A DNA stretch of 38,931 nucleotides. Origin: Akkermansia muciniphila (GTDB lineage Bacteria; Verrucomicrobiota; Verrucomicrobiia; Verrucomicrobiales; Akkermansiaceae). Shown piece after piece: positions 8,143 through 15,907 of this stretch. Positions within the stretch are counted from its first letter, which is position 1; each line of letters starts with the position of its first letter. The stretch is taken from the NCBI GenBank assembly GCA_945860285.1, contig CAMAQB010000027.1, positions 1 to 38,931 on the forward strand. Reading direction: 5' to 3'. The notes under the pieces were generated by a model that saw only the letters and a list, made by a program, of their open reading frames with translations, made no database searches and was not told where the DNA came from. The translations under genes and the position numbers were made by a program.

Positions 8143-8382
8143 ATGATCGCAGTTAACATGCACGAAGCCAAAAGTCGCCTCTCCCAACTCGTCGCCGACG
8201 CACTCAAAGGAGAGGATGTGATCCTTTGCAGCAACGGGCAACCTCGCGTTCGCCTCGTACCCGTGGAGACCGCGCCCATTCGCCGCCTCACTTCACACCC
8301 AGAACTCCGCGTCACTCTCGCCCCCGGTTACGATCCCACGGAACCACTGCAACCTGACGAAACCGCCGACTGGATGCGATGA
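8143..8382 (+). CDS. Phd/YefM-type antitoxin inside the cmr operon
   Basis: The product is 79 residues: an N-terminal Phd/YefM DNA-binding fold (MHEAKSRLSQLVADALKGEDV, then GQPRVRLVPV) and a C-terminal toxin-neutralising tail rich in Pro and acidic residues. Such antitoxins bind and inhibit the PIN toxin and repress their own promoter. Its stop overlaps the toxin start by 4 bp (ATGA at 8379-8382), typical of translational coupling. It lies 11 bp after cmr4, in the same direction as the cas genes. It is therefore probably read from the cas promoter as well as any promoter of its own. Confidence 0.88.
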   Translation: MIAVNMHEAKSRLSQLVADALKGEDVILCSNGQPRVRLVPVETAPIRRLTSHPELRVTLAPGYDPTEPLQPDETADWMR

Positions 8383-8771
8383 AATACCTGCTAGATACCT
8401 GTGCGCTCATTCAGCTTGTCAACGACAGTTCCAAGCTGCCCGAGGCGGCCCGACATGCGATTGATGACGACTCCTCTACCATCTACGTGAGTGTTCTCAG
8501 TGCCGCCGAACTGTCTATCAAGGTTGGAAAAAACAAACTTAGCCTGTCGCTACCCGTCACCGAATGGATACAGAAAGTCACTCAACTGCACCATCTCACC
8601 TTGCTCCCCCTCGACCTCATCCCCTGTGCCACCGCCGGGCAATTACCCTGGATTCATTCTGACCCATTTGATCGCCTGCTCATCGCGATCGCCCTCCAAC
8701 AAAACATGCCCATCATCACCTCCGACAAATCCATTCCCGACTACGCGGGTGTTCAAGTCATTTGGAAATAA
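8379..8771 (+). CDS. PIN-domain RNase toxin (VapC-like) inside the cmr operon
   Basis: The 130-residue product is a complete PIN domain. The metal-binding acidic residues are D6 (LLDTCALI), E44 (SAAELSIK), D95/D98 (HSDPFDRLLIA) and D116 (TSDKSIP). VapC-type PIN toxins cleave specific tRNAs, rRNA or mRNA and are held in check by the partner antitoxin. cmr5 begins 15 bp downstream, so the pair splits the cmr operon between cmr4 and cmr5 without breaking either gene. This could be a simple insertion that adds addiction to the locus, or a functional link to interference. The sequence alone does not decide. Confidence 0.9.
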   Translation: MKYLLDTCALIQLVNDSSKLPEAARHAIDDDSSTIYVSVLSAAELSIKVGKNKLSLSLPVTEWIQKVTQLHHLTLLPLDLIPCATAGQLPWIHSDPFDRLLIAIALQQNMPIITSDKSIPDYAGVQVIWK

Positions 8772-8786
8772 TACCATACCACCACC

Positions 8787-9155
8787 ATGCAAAATCTAGA
8801 TCAAATCCGCGCTGCCAAAGCACTTGACTCAGCCGACGCCACTTCACGACAGACTGTTTCCAAGCTGCCCGCCATGATCCTACAAAACGGACTTCTTGCC
8901 GCCGCAGCATTTGCGACAGAGGACAAAACCGCCCGTGCGGAAATGGGGGCCGCCATGCACGCCACTGCCTCCCACCTTGCCAACAGCCAATTGGGAATTT
9001 CTATCCTCACAAACAAACCAACCCCAAAAGAGATGATGACCGCTCTTAGCTCGGCTCAAGCCACCGCGTTTGACCTTCAACGCGCTACTACTGAATCCCT
9101 TGCCTTTCTCGCTTTCCTCAAACGCTTTACCACCAAAAAAGATAAGGAGTCCTAA
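8787..9155 (+). CDS. cmr5: Type III-B CRISPR small subunit Cmr5
   Basis: The 122-residue, all-helical product carries the Cmr5 signature near residues 27-42 (LPAMILQNGLLAAAAF) and a positively charged C-terminus (KRFTTKKDKES). Cmr5 lines the inner filament of the Cmr complex alongside the Cmr4 backbone and stabilises the guide-target duplex. It sits 15 bp after the PIN toxin and 5 bp before cmr6, so it is cotranscribed with both. Confidence 0.9.
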   Translation: MQNLDQIRAAKALDSADATSRQTVSKLPAMILQNGLLAAAAFATEDKTARAEMGAAMHATASHLANSQLGISILTNKPTPKEMMTALSSAQATAFDLQRATTESLAFLAFLKRFTTKKDKES

Positions 9156-9160
9156 TCGTC

Positions 9161-10453
9161 ATGCCCACCTTCATGCTCCATGCCACCCGCGAAGCCCTTG
9201 GTGCAGATGCCGCTCTCTGCAGCAGCCGCAGCTTGTTCATCGACAAGTTTGCGGACCCAACGGCCAAGGACGACGGGCAATCCACTCCGCGCAAAAATTG
9301 GTTTAATGTGCTAATCAACAAGCCTGCGCAGCGCAGCGCTGTCAGCGATTGGTACCCCAAGGGAGCCAAAATCGTCCATGCACGCCTGCAATCCCGTCTC
9401 ATGCTGAACATGGCTGGCGGTGTCATGGAAAATGCCGGACTTCTACTCGACCGCTACGGTCTGCCTTACATCCCAGGCTCAGCCAGCAAAGCCTGCGCCC
9501 GCCGCATGGCCCTGCAAGCCCTGCATGACTGGGTTGAAGCAAAATCAGAGCGCCCAAGTTCAGAAGACATCTGCGCACCTTGTTGTGCAGAGTTTAAGTC
9601 CCCAGCGGAAATGCTCTCTGCTATCGCCCTTGTTTTTGGCTGGGTAAAAGATGACTGGATTCTGAGTAAGAAAGATGAACTTTTCAAATCCGACTTCGCC
9701 TGGGCCGTCTTTGGGGACGGCACCATCCTTCAGGCGGCCCGCGACTCACTGCATCAGGCGGAAAACTTCGCTGGCACCATCGCTTTCCTCCCCGCCCATC
9801 CCAATGCCGACCCCGGTCTGGAAATAGATGTCGTCACTTGCCACCATGGCAACTATTACAGCAGCAGTGATCAGCACGCCGAAGCCACTGATACCGAAGA
9901 ACCCGTTCCCGTTATCTTTCCCGCCATCAAATCGCAAACTGGCACCGCTAACTACTTCACCTTCCCTCTTCTTCCCCTACGCAATGCGCATGCCAAGCAC
10001 ATCGAACACGCTCATACTTGGCTGGCTAACGGCCTAGAAATCTTCGGCTTAGGAGCGAAGACGAACGCAGGATACGGGTGGTTCACCGATTTGACCGCAG
10101 AATTGAAGCAGCGAGATATACAACGCTTAGCGGACAAATTCAAGGAAGCTGAACGCATTCTCAAGGAAGAGGAAGTCAAGATCAAACTCACGACCGTAAA
10201 AGCTGACTCCGGCATTGCTGATGCACTCCGCGACAAGCCCAAGGATCAACTGCGTGGCATCCTTAACAAGTTCGAGTTTGATAATGAACGCTTCTGGCCG
10301 CAGCAAGAACCTGAGTCAACCTATGAGTTCCAAGTTACACTCCTAGAACTTCATCTGGAAGATTCCACACTTTTAACTGAAGCCCTCACGGCTAAGAAGG
10401 CAAAAAAAGCACTGCAAAACCTCGCAAAGAAATTCAACCGCCAACTTCCATGA
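9161..10453 (+). CDS. cmr6: Type III-B CRISPR RAMP protein Cmr6
   Basis: The 430-residue RAMP subunit sits near the crRNA 3' end of the Cmr complex. The family motif ENAGLLLDRYGLPYIPGSA lies at about residues 89-107. The glycine-rich loop FGLGAKTNAGYGWF lies near 294-307. Residues ~320-345 (KEAERILKEEEVKIK) are a charged helix and may form a coiled coil. The C-terminal ~90 residues extend past the usual RAMP core and were not matched to anything. The stop overlaps the cmr1 start by 4 bp (ATGA). Confidence 0.92.
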   Translation: MPTFMLHATREALGADAALCSSRSLFIDKFADPTAKDDGQSTPRKNWFNVLINKPAQRSAVSDWYPKGAKIVHARLQSRLMLNMAGGVMENAGLLLDRYGLPYIPGSASKACARRMALQALHDWVEAKSERPSSEDICAPCCAEFKSPAEMLSAIALVFGWVKDDWILSKKDELFKSDFAWAVFGDGTILQAARDSLHQAENFAGTIAFLPAHPNADPGLEIDVVTCHHGNYYSSSDQHAEATDTEEPVPVIFPAIKSQTGTANYFTFPLLPLRNAHAKHIEHAHTWLANGLEIFGLGAKTNAGYGWFTDLTAELKQRDIQRLADKFKEAERILKEEEVKIKLTTVKADSGIADALRDKPKDQLRGILNKFEFDNERFWPQQEPESTYEFQVTLLELHLEDSTLLTEALTAKKAKKALQNLAKKFNRQLP

Positions 10454-11520
10454 TCCGTAAGACCTATCATCTCGAAATCATCTCTCCTTGCTTCTGTGGC
10501 GGGGCGGAGCCAAATCAACAGGCCGAAATTCGGCCATCATCTATTCGCGGTCAGCTCCGTTGGTGGTTCCGCGTGCTCGGCGGTTTCAAATTGCTTTCTC
10601 CCATGTCAGTTCGGGATCAAGAAGCAATGATTTTTGGTTCCACCGCTGGCGACGAAGGGAACGCTGGCAAGCTTATTGTTCGGGCGATGCCGGAGAATAT
10701 CCTTTGCGGGCGGAAGGATTCTGATGCTTTGGGTCACATGCCTTTTTCTGATTCTGCATACCTCACTTTCCCAATGCAATCACGCCAAAATCAGGATGGC
10801 AGCCGAGGAGTGCTCGTGTCTGGTAGATTTGAAATCTCGTTAATCTGGAGCGGTTCCCAATCTCTTGTCCCTAGTCTACAGGCACTTATGGCGGTCTTCG
10901 CAAATCTGGGTTCGTTGGGGTTTCGCTCACGACGCGCAATGGGAGCTTTGGCGCCTTTGAGTATGAATTTGCCATCATCTGGCTGGCAGGAATTCTTTCA
11001 GCAATCAGGCGGCATCTCTGTGCAAAGCATGCCCGCGAGCTCTTCAACTGATGCAATTAGCAAGCTTGGAGGTTGGCTGCGACGTTGGCGCTCGCATGGG
11101 CGAACCCGAGATCACTCTGCCAATCAGAACGATAAAACTAAGCCGCCCCTCAACTGTGGCTTCAATTTCGCCAAGCGGGATCACGATATCGGATATGGCC
11201 TGCAAGCAGTCCTCAACAACCCTGCGTTTCGCCCTGCGCTCGGACTTCCCATCATCCAACGTACCAACAATGGAACTAGACAGTGGGATTACGAAAAAGG
11301 TAATGCACTGTTACCAAAAGGCCGCTTTGCCTCGCCCGTAATCCTCCGCCCGCACAAGGCTGCAAATGGCAATTGGCTTGCCCTTGTCATTTTCGTAGAG
11401 GCTCGCCAATGGCCAGTCGGAAAACAAGTGTTTCTCAACGGCCAACCGCGGGCTGTTTCACTGGATCTCTACAATGCGATGAAAGCAGACGCTCCCGGTT
11501 TTCTGCGGCCATTTCCATAA
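10450..11520 (+). CDS. cmr1: Type III-B CRISPR RAMP protein Cmr1
   Basis: The 356-residue RAMP subunit caps the 3' end of the crRNA in the Cmr complex. The N-terminus is diagnostic: YHLEIISPCFCGGAEP, then SIRGQLRWWFRVLGG. Later segments FGSTAGDEGNAGKL and GSLGFRSRRAMGAL carry the RAMP glycine-rich features. It overlaps cmr6 by 4 bp and is the last gene of the cas operon. No cas6 follows, so the crRNA-processing enzyme must be encoded elsewhere. About 185 bp of non-coding sequence follows, with no obvious terminator. Confidence 0.92.
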   Translation: MIRKTYHLEIISPCFCGGAEPNQQAEIRPSSIRGQLRWWFRVLGGFKLLSPMSVRDQEAMIFGSTAGDEGNAGKLIVRAMPENILCGRKDSDALGHMPFSDSAYLTFPMQSRQNQDGSRGVLVSGRFEISLIWSGSQSLVPSLQALMAVFANLGSLGFRSRRAMGALAPLSMNLPSSGWQEFFQQSGGISVQSMPASSSTDAISKLGGWLRRWRSHGRTRDHSANQNDKTKPPLNCGFNFAKRDHDIGYGLQAVLNNPAFRPALGLPIIQRTNNGTRQWDYEKGNALLPKGRFASPVILRPHKAANGNWLALVIFVEARQWPVGKQVFLNGQPRAVSLDLYNAMKADAPGFLRPFP

Positions 11521-11670
11521 CGCGCCCTCTCTCCTTGCTTTAATCCTGACCGCAGTGACCGCACTTGATCCCCTCCTCTTCTCCTGTCTCATTCTGCTTG
11601 GCGCGTAGATGCGTTCAACAGCAGCCCCTACTTTGCGCTTTATTCTTGTGCTGCTTGGATTACATTCGGA

Positions 11671-11691
11671 ACGTGTCTGATTCAGACATGT
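11671..11691. promoter_or_regulatory. Near-perfect palindrome upstream of the nucleotidyltransferase-like gene
   Basis: TGTCTGA-T-TCAGACA (11674-11688) is a perfect 7-bp inverted repeat. It extends by AC/GT across one mismatch to about 10 bp per arm. It lies 15 bp before the ATG at 11706, a usual place for an operator of an autoregulated toxin-antitoxin-like pair. The small downstream protein may be the regulator, but it has no recognisable DNA-binding motif. Confidence 0.5.
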
Positions 11692-11705
11692 CAACCTAAC
11701 GACCA

Positions 11706-12659
11706 ATGAGTTCCGCCCTCGAATTTTATTACCTCTTTCGCGATGCCATGGCCGAGCGAGGCATTCGTTTTGTGCTCACCTCCGGCATGGCGTGCGTCGA
11801 ATACGGCCTCCAGCAAAACACCAAAGACACCGACTGGATCGTCGATCCCGAGGACCTGGACAAACTCGTCGCCATGCTCTGCGAATTTGAACGCGGTCTG
11901 AGCGGAAAAAACTGGCGGATCAGCTACCGCAACCTCTTCGGCGCACCGCTGGATGCCAAGTTTCATCTCGGCGGCTGGACCACGCACCTCGCCATTTGGG
12001 ATGGTGCCGAATCACCCGAACACCACCTCGACTTTTTTGGCCGCCCCCCCAGAATTATCCCCGGCACCTGGCAGAAATCCACTGGCCTCCTGGCATCGCG
12101 GGACATCGTTGCCCGCATGAAGAAAACTGACCGCTCGAAAGACTGGCCCATCGTCAACGCACTGGCAGCACAGGATTGGTTTGCCGAGCGGAGCACTGAC
12201 AGCCTGCTCCACCTTACAGAAATCCAACTCCTGCGCGAGGCGTGGGGATCGCTCGATAATTCCCAACGCCAGAAACTTTCCTCAGAGCGTCCTTTACTCA
12301 ACCTTTTGGATTCTCAGGACGACCTTCGGCTGGAACGATCGCTGCTCCTCGAGCGCGCACTGTGGGGAAATGTAAACCGCGAACGGTATCTTAACTACCA
12401 GAGCAATTGGAAATCATTCTATCGCTCGTGGCAACAAGATGAGGTGGGCACTTGGCCATCATCACAGCCATTCGCGGTCCAGCACAAACGCGTGCTCGAA
12501 GCCTCGGCAAAACATGGATTAACGCCCCAGCCCTTCGCCGAAAAATCCCTGCGACAGGAAATCTTTGAGCGGGGCAAAGAGCGCACCAAATCCTTGATTC
12601 ACGCCTCCGAAGAGGAACTGCAGAGTGTCGCCATGCCCATAGAAATCATCCTGCCATGA
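11706..12659 (+). CDS. Nucleotidyltransferase-like protein (possible AbiEii/MNT-type toxin)
   Basis: The 317-residue product has an N-terminus that looks like a polymerase-beta-type nucleotidyltransferase fold. FVLTSGMACVEYGL (residues 22-35) stands where the GS/GG motif and following helix are expected. TKDTDWIVDPED (39-50) supplies a D-x-D (D41, D43) metal site. Families with this layout include AbiEii/MNT toxins and DUF6036-like proteins. The remaining ~200 residues are helical and unassigned. It starts 185 bp after cmr1 and overlaps a 67-residue ORF by 4 bp, a toxin-antitoxin-like arrangement. Position next to the CRISPR operon suggests a defence role; this is inference. The glycine motif is not canonical, so activity is uncertain. 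Confidence 0.6.
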   Translation: MSSALEFYYLFRDAMAERGIRFVLTSGMACVEYGLQQNTKDTDWIVDPEDLDKLVAMLCEFERGLSGKNWRISYRNLFGAPLDAKFHLGGWTTHLAIWDGAESPEHHLDFFGRPPRIIPGTWQKSTGLLASRDIVARMKKTDRSKDWPIVNALAAQDWFAERSTDSLLHLTEIQLLREAWGSLDNSQRQKLSSERPLLNLLDSQDDLRLERSLLLERALWGNVNRERYLNYQSNWKSFYRSWQQDEVGTWPSSQPFAVQHKRVLEASAKHGLTPQPFAEKSLRQEIFERGKERTKSLIHASEEELQSVAMPIEIILP

Positions 12660-12859
12660 ACATGCCCATCGACCCCCAATACCCCGAATCCTATTTCGAA
12701 ATTTTAGCGCGGGATTTCGGCCAGGAAAAAGCCGACTGGGCGCGCCTGCCCTACGTGGAACGCATGAAAGAACTCGCGTGGTATCACGCCCATTTCAACA
12801 CTCCCGACGATCTCTCGCTCTGGCCTGCCGAACTCGACGGCGGCGTAGATCGGCCCTGA
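12656..12859 (+). CDS. Small acidic protein coupled to the nucleotidyltransferase-like gene
   Basis: The 67-residue ORF starts at the ATG that overlaps the upstream stop by 4 bp (ATGA at 12656-12659). It is acidic and aromatic-rich (YFEILARDFGQEKADW, ELAWYHAHF). No family was recognised and no DNA-binding motif is apparent. The overlap implies translational coupling, so it is probably a partner or antitoxin-like subunit of the upstream protein. A second ATG two codons in could be the real start. About 175 bp of non-coding DNA follow. Confidence 0.6.
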   Translation: MNMPIDPQYPESYFEILARDFGQEKADWARLPYVERMKELAWYHAHFNTPDDLSLWPAELDGGVDRP

Positions 12860-13035
12860 TTCCATCATCACCATTCATTTTCCTCATCGCCGAATCTCCC
12901 CATGACCTCCTCACCTTCGACCGTGTCGGCAATCCACGCGGTGTGATGTGAGATGTTGTCCCGGAAAATGACGGAGCCCACGCATTAGCACTTGCCAGCA
13001 AGCCAATCCTTTCTTAGCCTACAGCCACGCCAATC

Positions 13036-13536
13036 ATGTTTACGAGAATTTCAACCGCCTCGCTGCTTGTCGCTCTTGTCTTTACTCTTTGCCATTGTGG
13101 TGGCACGACAGGTACCGGAACCATGGGAGGCCCGACCGCCGAAGCGCGTGCCGCACAAATCGCCGCGGAGCCGCGCGGAGATTTTTTCTACGGTCGCCGA
13201 TATTTCGTGAACAAAACCCGCTTCTGGGGATATCTGCGCAAACCGGGACAATCCGCCAACAGCAGCAAGCTTGTCATCTTCCGCGAAAGCTCCAAGCTCA
13301 ACCCCGACCGCTTTCCCGAAAACGGCCCCGAAGGCCGGCGCTATGGATTTGACCAAAACTACGAATACCAGGTCTGGGGACGTTATACCGGGAGAGAGGT
13401 TTACGACGTCAACAGCAATCAATTCCTCCCTGAATTCCTTTTGACCAATTATAAAGTCGTCGACCGGAATCCCGGCTGGCTTTTCCGAACCGACGACTCC
13501 TACGACCCCACACACATCAGTTTGGTGCCCCACTGA
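13036..13536 (+). CDS. Putative lipoprotein of unknown function
   Basis: The 166-residue product begins with a basic N-terminus and hydrophobic stretch (SLLVALVFTLCHCGG). It ends at a Cys that could be the lipidation site, although L-C-H-C is a poor lipobox. The mature part is rich in aromatic residues and reads as a small beta-rich domain (YFVNKTRFWGYLRKPGQS; YEYQVWGRYTGREVYD; NPGWLFRTDDSYDP). The family was not recognised. The next gene starts 10 bp downstream in the same direction. Confidence 0.7.
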   Translation: MFTRISTASLLVALVFTLCHCGGTTGTGTMGGPTAEARAAQIAAEPRGDFFYGRRYFVNKTRFWGYLRKPGQSANSSKLVIFRESSKLNPDRFPENGPEGRRYGFDQNYEYQVWGRYTGREVYDVNSNQFLPEFLLTNYKVVDRNPGWLFRTDDSYDPTHISLVPH

Positions 13537-13546
13537 GCCATATCCT

Positions 13547-14545
13547 ATGAACTCGAAAAATGTCCAAAGGGGGATTTCCAACCTGCGCAAATCCGTAGAC
13601 ACGGGATATACTCCTCCAAAGGTCGGCAGACTGGCCAAAATTCACAGGAGCTACGAAAAGAGAAAGCGCAGGCAGCATTCGCAAGAGACGCCGAGTTCCA
13701 ATGTTTTCCAGGAGTATCTCAACTATGTTCTTGTCATTGCCGGACTGCTGTTCGTCGGTGGCATTCTTTGGATTGCTTACTCGCAAATGACACGCAAGTC
13801 GCAGATTGCAAAACAGCTCGCGTTGAGACAAGAAACCTTCGAATTACCCCACCCCAGCAAGCTCGAATGCTTGGAATTGGTGGACAACTTCCTTAATGCA
13901 AGCACCGCCGGGGAAGTCAAGGAGTTGATCCACCTGACCCGGGTATCCGCAGATGATTCCTTCAGGCTGGTCATGGCAAAAAAAAGGGAACTGGGTGAAA
14001 TCGTCTCCATGGAATGGGGTGGAGCCGATGAGAGCAACGGCCTTTCCGTCGAACGGGTATACCTGACTCTCAAGGAAGAAAAGTATCACACCGTTTTCCT
14101 GCGCCCCGATGCCGCAGGCAATTGGCATGTGGACCTCGACTCCTTTCTGCTTCACGCAACCAAGCCGTGGGCGGAGATTTTTGGCAAAAAAAGCTGCACG
14201 GGGACAATCCGCGCGATGATCAGCTCCGACTACTACTACAACGGATTGTTCACTGACGAAAACGAATGGATCTGCGTTTCCATGTTGCCGGCTGGTCAAC
14301 AAATAAAGCTCTACGGTTACATTCACCCGGACACCCCCAATTACCGGGCCATTGTGGAAATCTTGAAAACCGAGAATCCCGCCGCGGTGATGTTGGAGAT
14401 TTCCCGCGATGCCGGCATGGAACCCCTCCAATTTGAAATCAAATCCGTCGTCGCACAAGGCTGGGTGGAATCGCAAAAAAATTTCAGCCAGAATTTCCAA
14501 GCCACTCCGAAAACCAAGGATGAAAAAAGCCGGCTGCCCCGTTGA
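13547..14545 (+). CDS. Single-pass membrane protein of unknown function
   Basis: The 332-residue product has a basic cytoplasmic N-terminus (HRSYEKRKRRQHSQ). One transmembrane helix follows at about residues 60-80 (YVLVIAGLLFVGGILWIAY). A ~250-residue outer domain follows that was not recognised. In that domain FLNASTAGEVKELI resembles stalk or sensor domains with an NTF2-like start, but this is weak. It starts 10 bp after the lipoprotein gene, so both probably act in the envelope. It converges on aguB with a 12-bp gap. Confidence 0.7.
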   Translation: MNSKNVQRGISNLRKSVDTGYTPPKVGRLAKIHRSYEKRKRRQHSQETPSSNVFQEYLNYVLVIAGLLFVGGILWIAYSQMTRKSQIAKQLALRQETFELPHPSKLECLELVDNFLNASTAGEVKELIHLTRVSADDSFRLVMAKKRELGEIVSMEWGGADESNGLSVERVYLTLKEEKYHTVFLRPDAAGNWHVDLDSFLLHATKPWAEIFGKKSCTGTIRAMISSDYYYNGLFTDENEWICVSMLPAGQQIKLYGYIHPDTPNYRAIVEILKTENPAAVMLEISRDAGMEPLQFEIKSVVAQGWVESQKNFSQNFQATPKTKDEKSRLPR

Positions 14546-14557
14546 AAGGGATGGAAG

Positions 14558-15415
14558 TCATTGCCGCCAACGCTTCAACAAATCCCCGTAGGTGTCGATG
14601 CGGCGGTCGCGGAAGAAGGGCCAGATGCGTCGGAAATGCTCGACTTCGGCGAAATCCACATCGTGCAGGAGAATTTCCTCCCCTGTCGTTCCCGCTTTGG
14701 CGACGACTTGTCCGTAGGGGTTGACGAAAAAGGATCGACCCCAGAACTCGGTGCCGTCATGGGTGCCGCTGCGATTGACCGTGGCAACAAAGCAACCATT
14801 GGCCACGGCATGTCCGCGCTGGACTGTTTCCCACGCACAATGTTGCGCCTCTCCCAACTGGTCCTTTTCCTCCGCCAGCCAGCCGATGGCTGTCGGATAG
14901 ATCAACACCTGCGCTCCGCCCAATGCCATCAGGCGGGCTGCTTCCGGATACCATTGATCCCAACAAATCAGCACGCCGAGTTTGCCAAAGCGCGTCTGCC
15001 AAACGGGATAGCCGCTGTCTCCCGGAGTGAAATAAAATTTCTCCTCAAAACCGGGATCCTGGGGAATGTGGTTCTTTCGATACAAGCCCAACAGGCTGCC
15101 GTCGGCATCGAAAATGGCCGCGGTGTTGTGATACAATCCGGGTCCGCGATGCTCGAACAATGATGCCACGATGACGATGCCCAACTCGGCTGCCAATTCA
15201 CCCAGTCGCTCCGTGACCGGACCAGGCAACGAATCGGCGAGATCAAAACGCGATGTGTCCTCGATCGTGCAAAAATACGGCGTGAGGAACAACTCCTGGG
15301 TCACCACGATCTGCGCCCCCCCGGCGGCCGCCGCACGAATCAGCCCAAGATGATGCTCCAGCGCTTCCTGCTTGCTGGGAAATGTCGTGGATTGAAGCAA
15401 TGCAATGCGCGGCAT
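14558..15415 (-). CDS. aguB: N-carbamoylputrescine amidase (carbon-nitrogen hydrolase)
   Basis: The 285-residue cytoplasmic enzyme of the nitrilase superfamily hydrolyses N-carbamoylputrescine to putrescine, CO2 and ammonia in arginine-derived polyamine synthesis. The catalytic triad is visible: E41 (VVTQELFLTPYF), K114 (LYRKNHIP) and C151 (LICWDQWYPEAAR). The substrate-class features IPQDPGFEEKFYF and GWLAEEKDQ are typical of AguB rather than other nitrilases. Length is normal. agmatine deiminase (aguA), its usual partner, is not in the window. It is divergent from blaI, with a 98-bp shared intergenic region. Confidence 0.9.
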   Translation of the reverse strand: MPRIALLQSTTFPSKQEALEHHLGLIRAAAAGGAQIVVTQELFLTPYFCTIEDTSRFDLADSLPGPVTERLGELAAELGIVIVASLFEHRGPGLYHNTAAIFDADGSLLGLYRKNHIPQDPGFEEKFYFTPGDSGYPVWQTRFGKLGVLICWDQWYPEAARLMALGGAQVLIYPTAIGWLAEEKDQLGEAQHCAWETVQRGHAVANGCFVATVNRSGTHDGTEFWGRSFFVNPYGQVVAKAGTTGEEILLHDVDFAEVEHFRRIWPFFRDRRIDTYGDLLKRWRQ

Positions 15416-15461
15416 GTCCTTATCTAATCAACACCGCAAACCCGCGCAATACGGAAACGCA

Positions 15462-15477
15462 AATTTCCACGGAAATT
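15462..15477. promoter_or_regulatory. Inverted repeat between aguB and blaI
   Basis: AATTTCC-AC-GGAAATT is a perfect 7-bp inverted repeat. It sits 36 bp before the GTG start of blaI and 47 bp before the divergent aguB start. BlaI-family repressors bind palindromes in front of their own operon, so this is a natural candidate operator. It does not look like the classical TACA…TGTA BlaI site, so the assignment is inferred from position. Confidence 0.4.
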
Positions 15478-15513
15478 AATTGCAGTTTTTCCAGCACATG
15501 CTACGATTCGCGC

Positions 15514-15903
15514 GTGGAGGAATCATTCGACAAGGTATTGCCCCGTCGTGAGCGTCAGGTCATGGACATCCTGTTTCGGCTGGGTCAGGCTTCGGCTGTG
15601 GAAGTGATGGAGGAACTTCCCGACCCACCGAGTTATTCGGCGATCCGCGCCTTGTTGGCGACGCTGGAGCAGAAAAAGCTGGTGGTCATCCACGGCAAGG
15701 ACTCGCGCCGCTACATCTATCGACCCGCGGTCACGGAAAAAAAAGCAAAGCGATCCGCGTTGAGCAGTTTGCTGCATACATTTTTCGAAGGAAAGCCGGA
15801 AAATCTTGTGGCATCGTTGCTGGATCCCAGCGATCAGAAATTGTCCGACGAGGAGATCCGCCGCATCCGACAATTGATCGGCGACAGTTCAAAACAACAA
15901 TGA
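15514..15903 (+). CDS. blaI: BlaI/MecI-family transcriptional repressor
   Basis: The 129-residue winged-helix repressor contains LPRRERQVMDILFRLGQASAVEVMEEL, then SAIRALLATLEQKKLV and the wing (HGKDSRRYIYRPAV). A C-terminal dimerisation region follows. BlaI proteins repress their targets until a cognate M56 membrane protease inactivates them. The frame is open further 5', but the GTG at 15514 gives the family N-terminus and length; residues upstream are not BlaI-like. The M56 gene starts 4 bp after the stop, the usual BlaI-BlaR1 pairing. Confidence 0.88.
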   Translation: MEESFDKVLPRRERQVMDILFRLGQASAVEVMEELPDPPSYSAIRALLATLEQKKLVVIHGKDSRRYIYRPAVTEKKAKRSALSSLLHTFFEGKPENLVASLLDPSDQKLSDEEIRRIRQLIGDSSKQQ

Positions 15904-15907
15904 TGGC

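Noticed and set aside
12890-12975. Minus-strand frame reading FRDNISHHTAWIADTVEGEEVM
   Set aside because: It reads like protein, but there is no start, no clear extent and no recognised family; too short to call as a gene or remnant.
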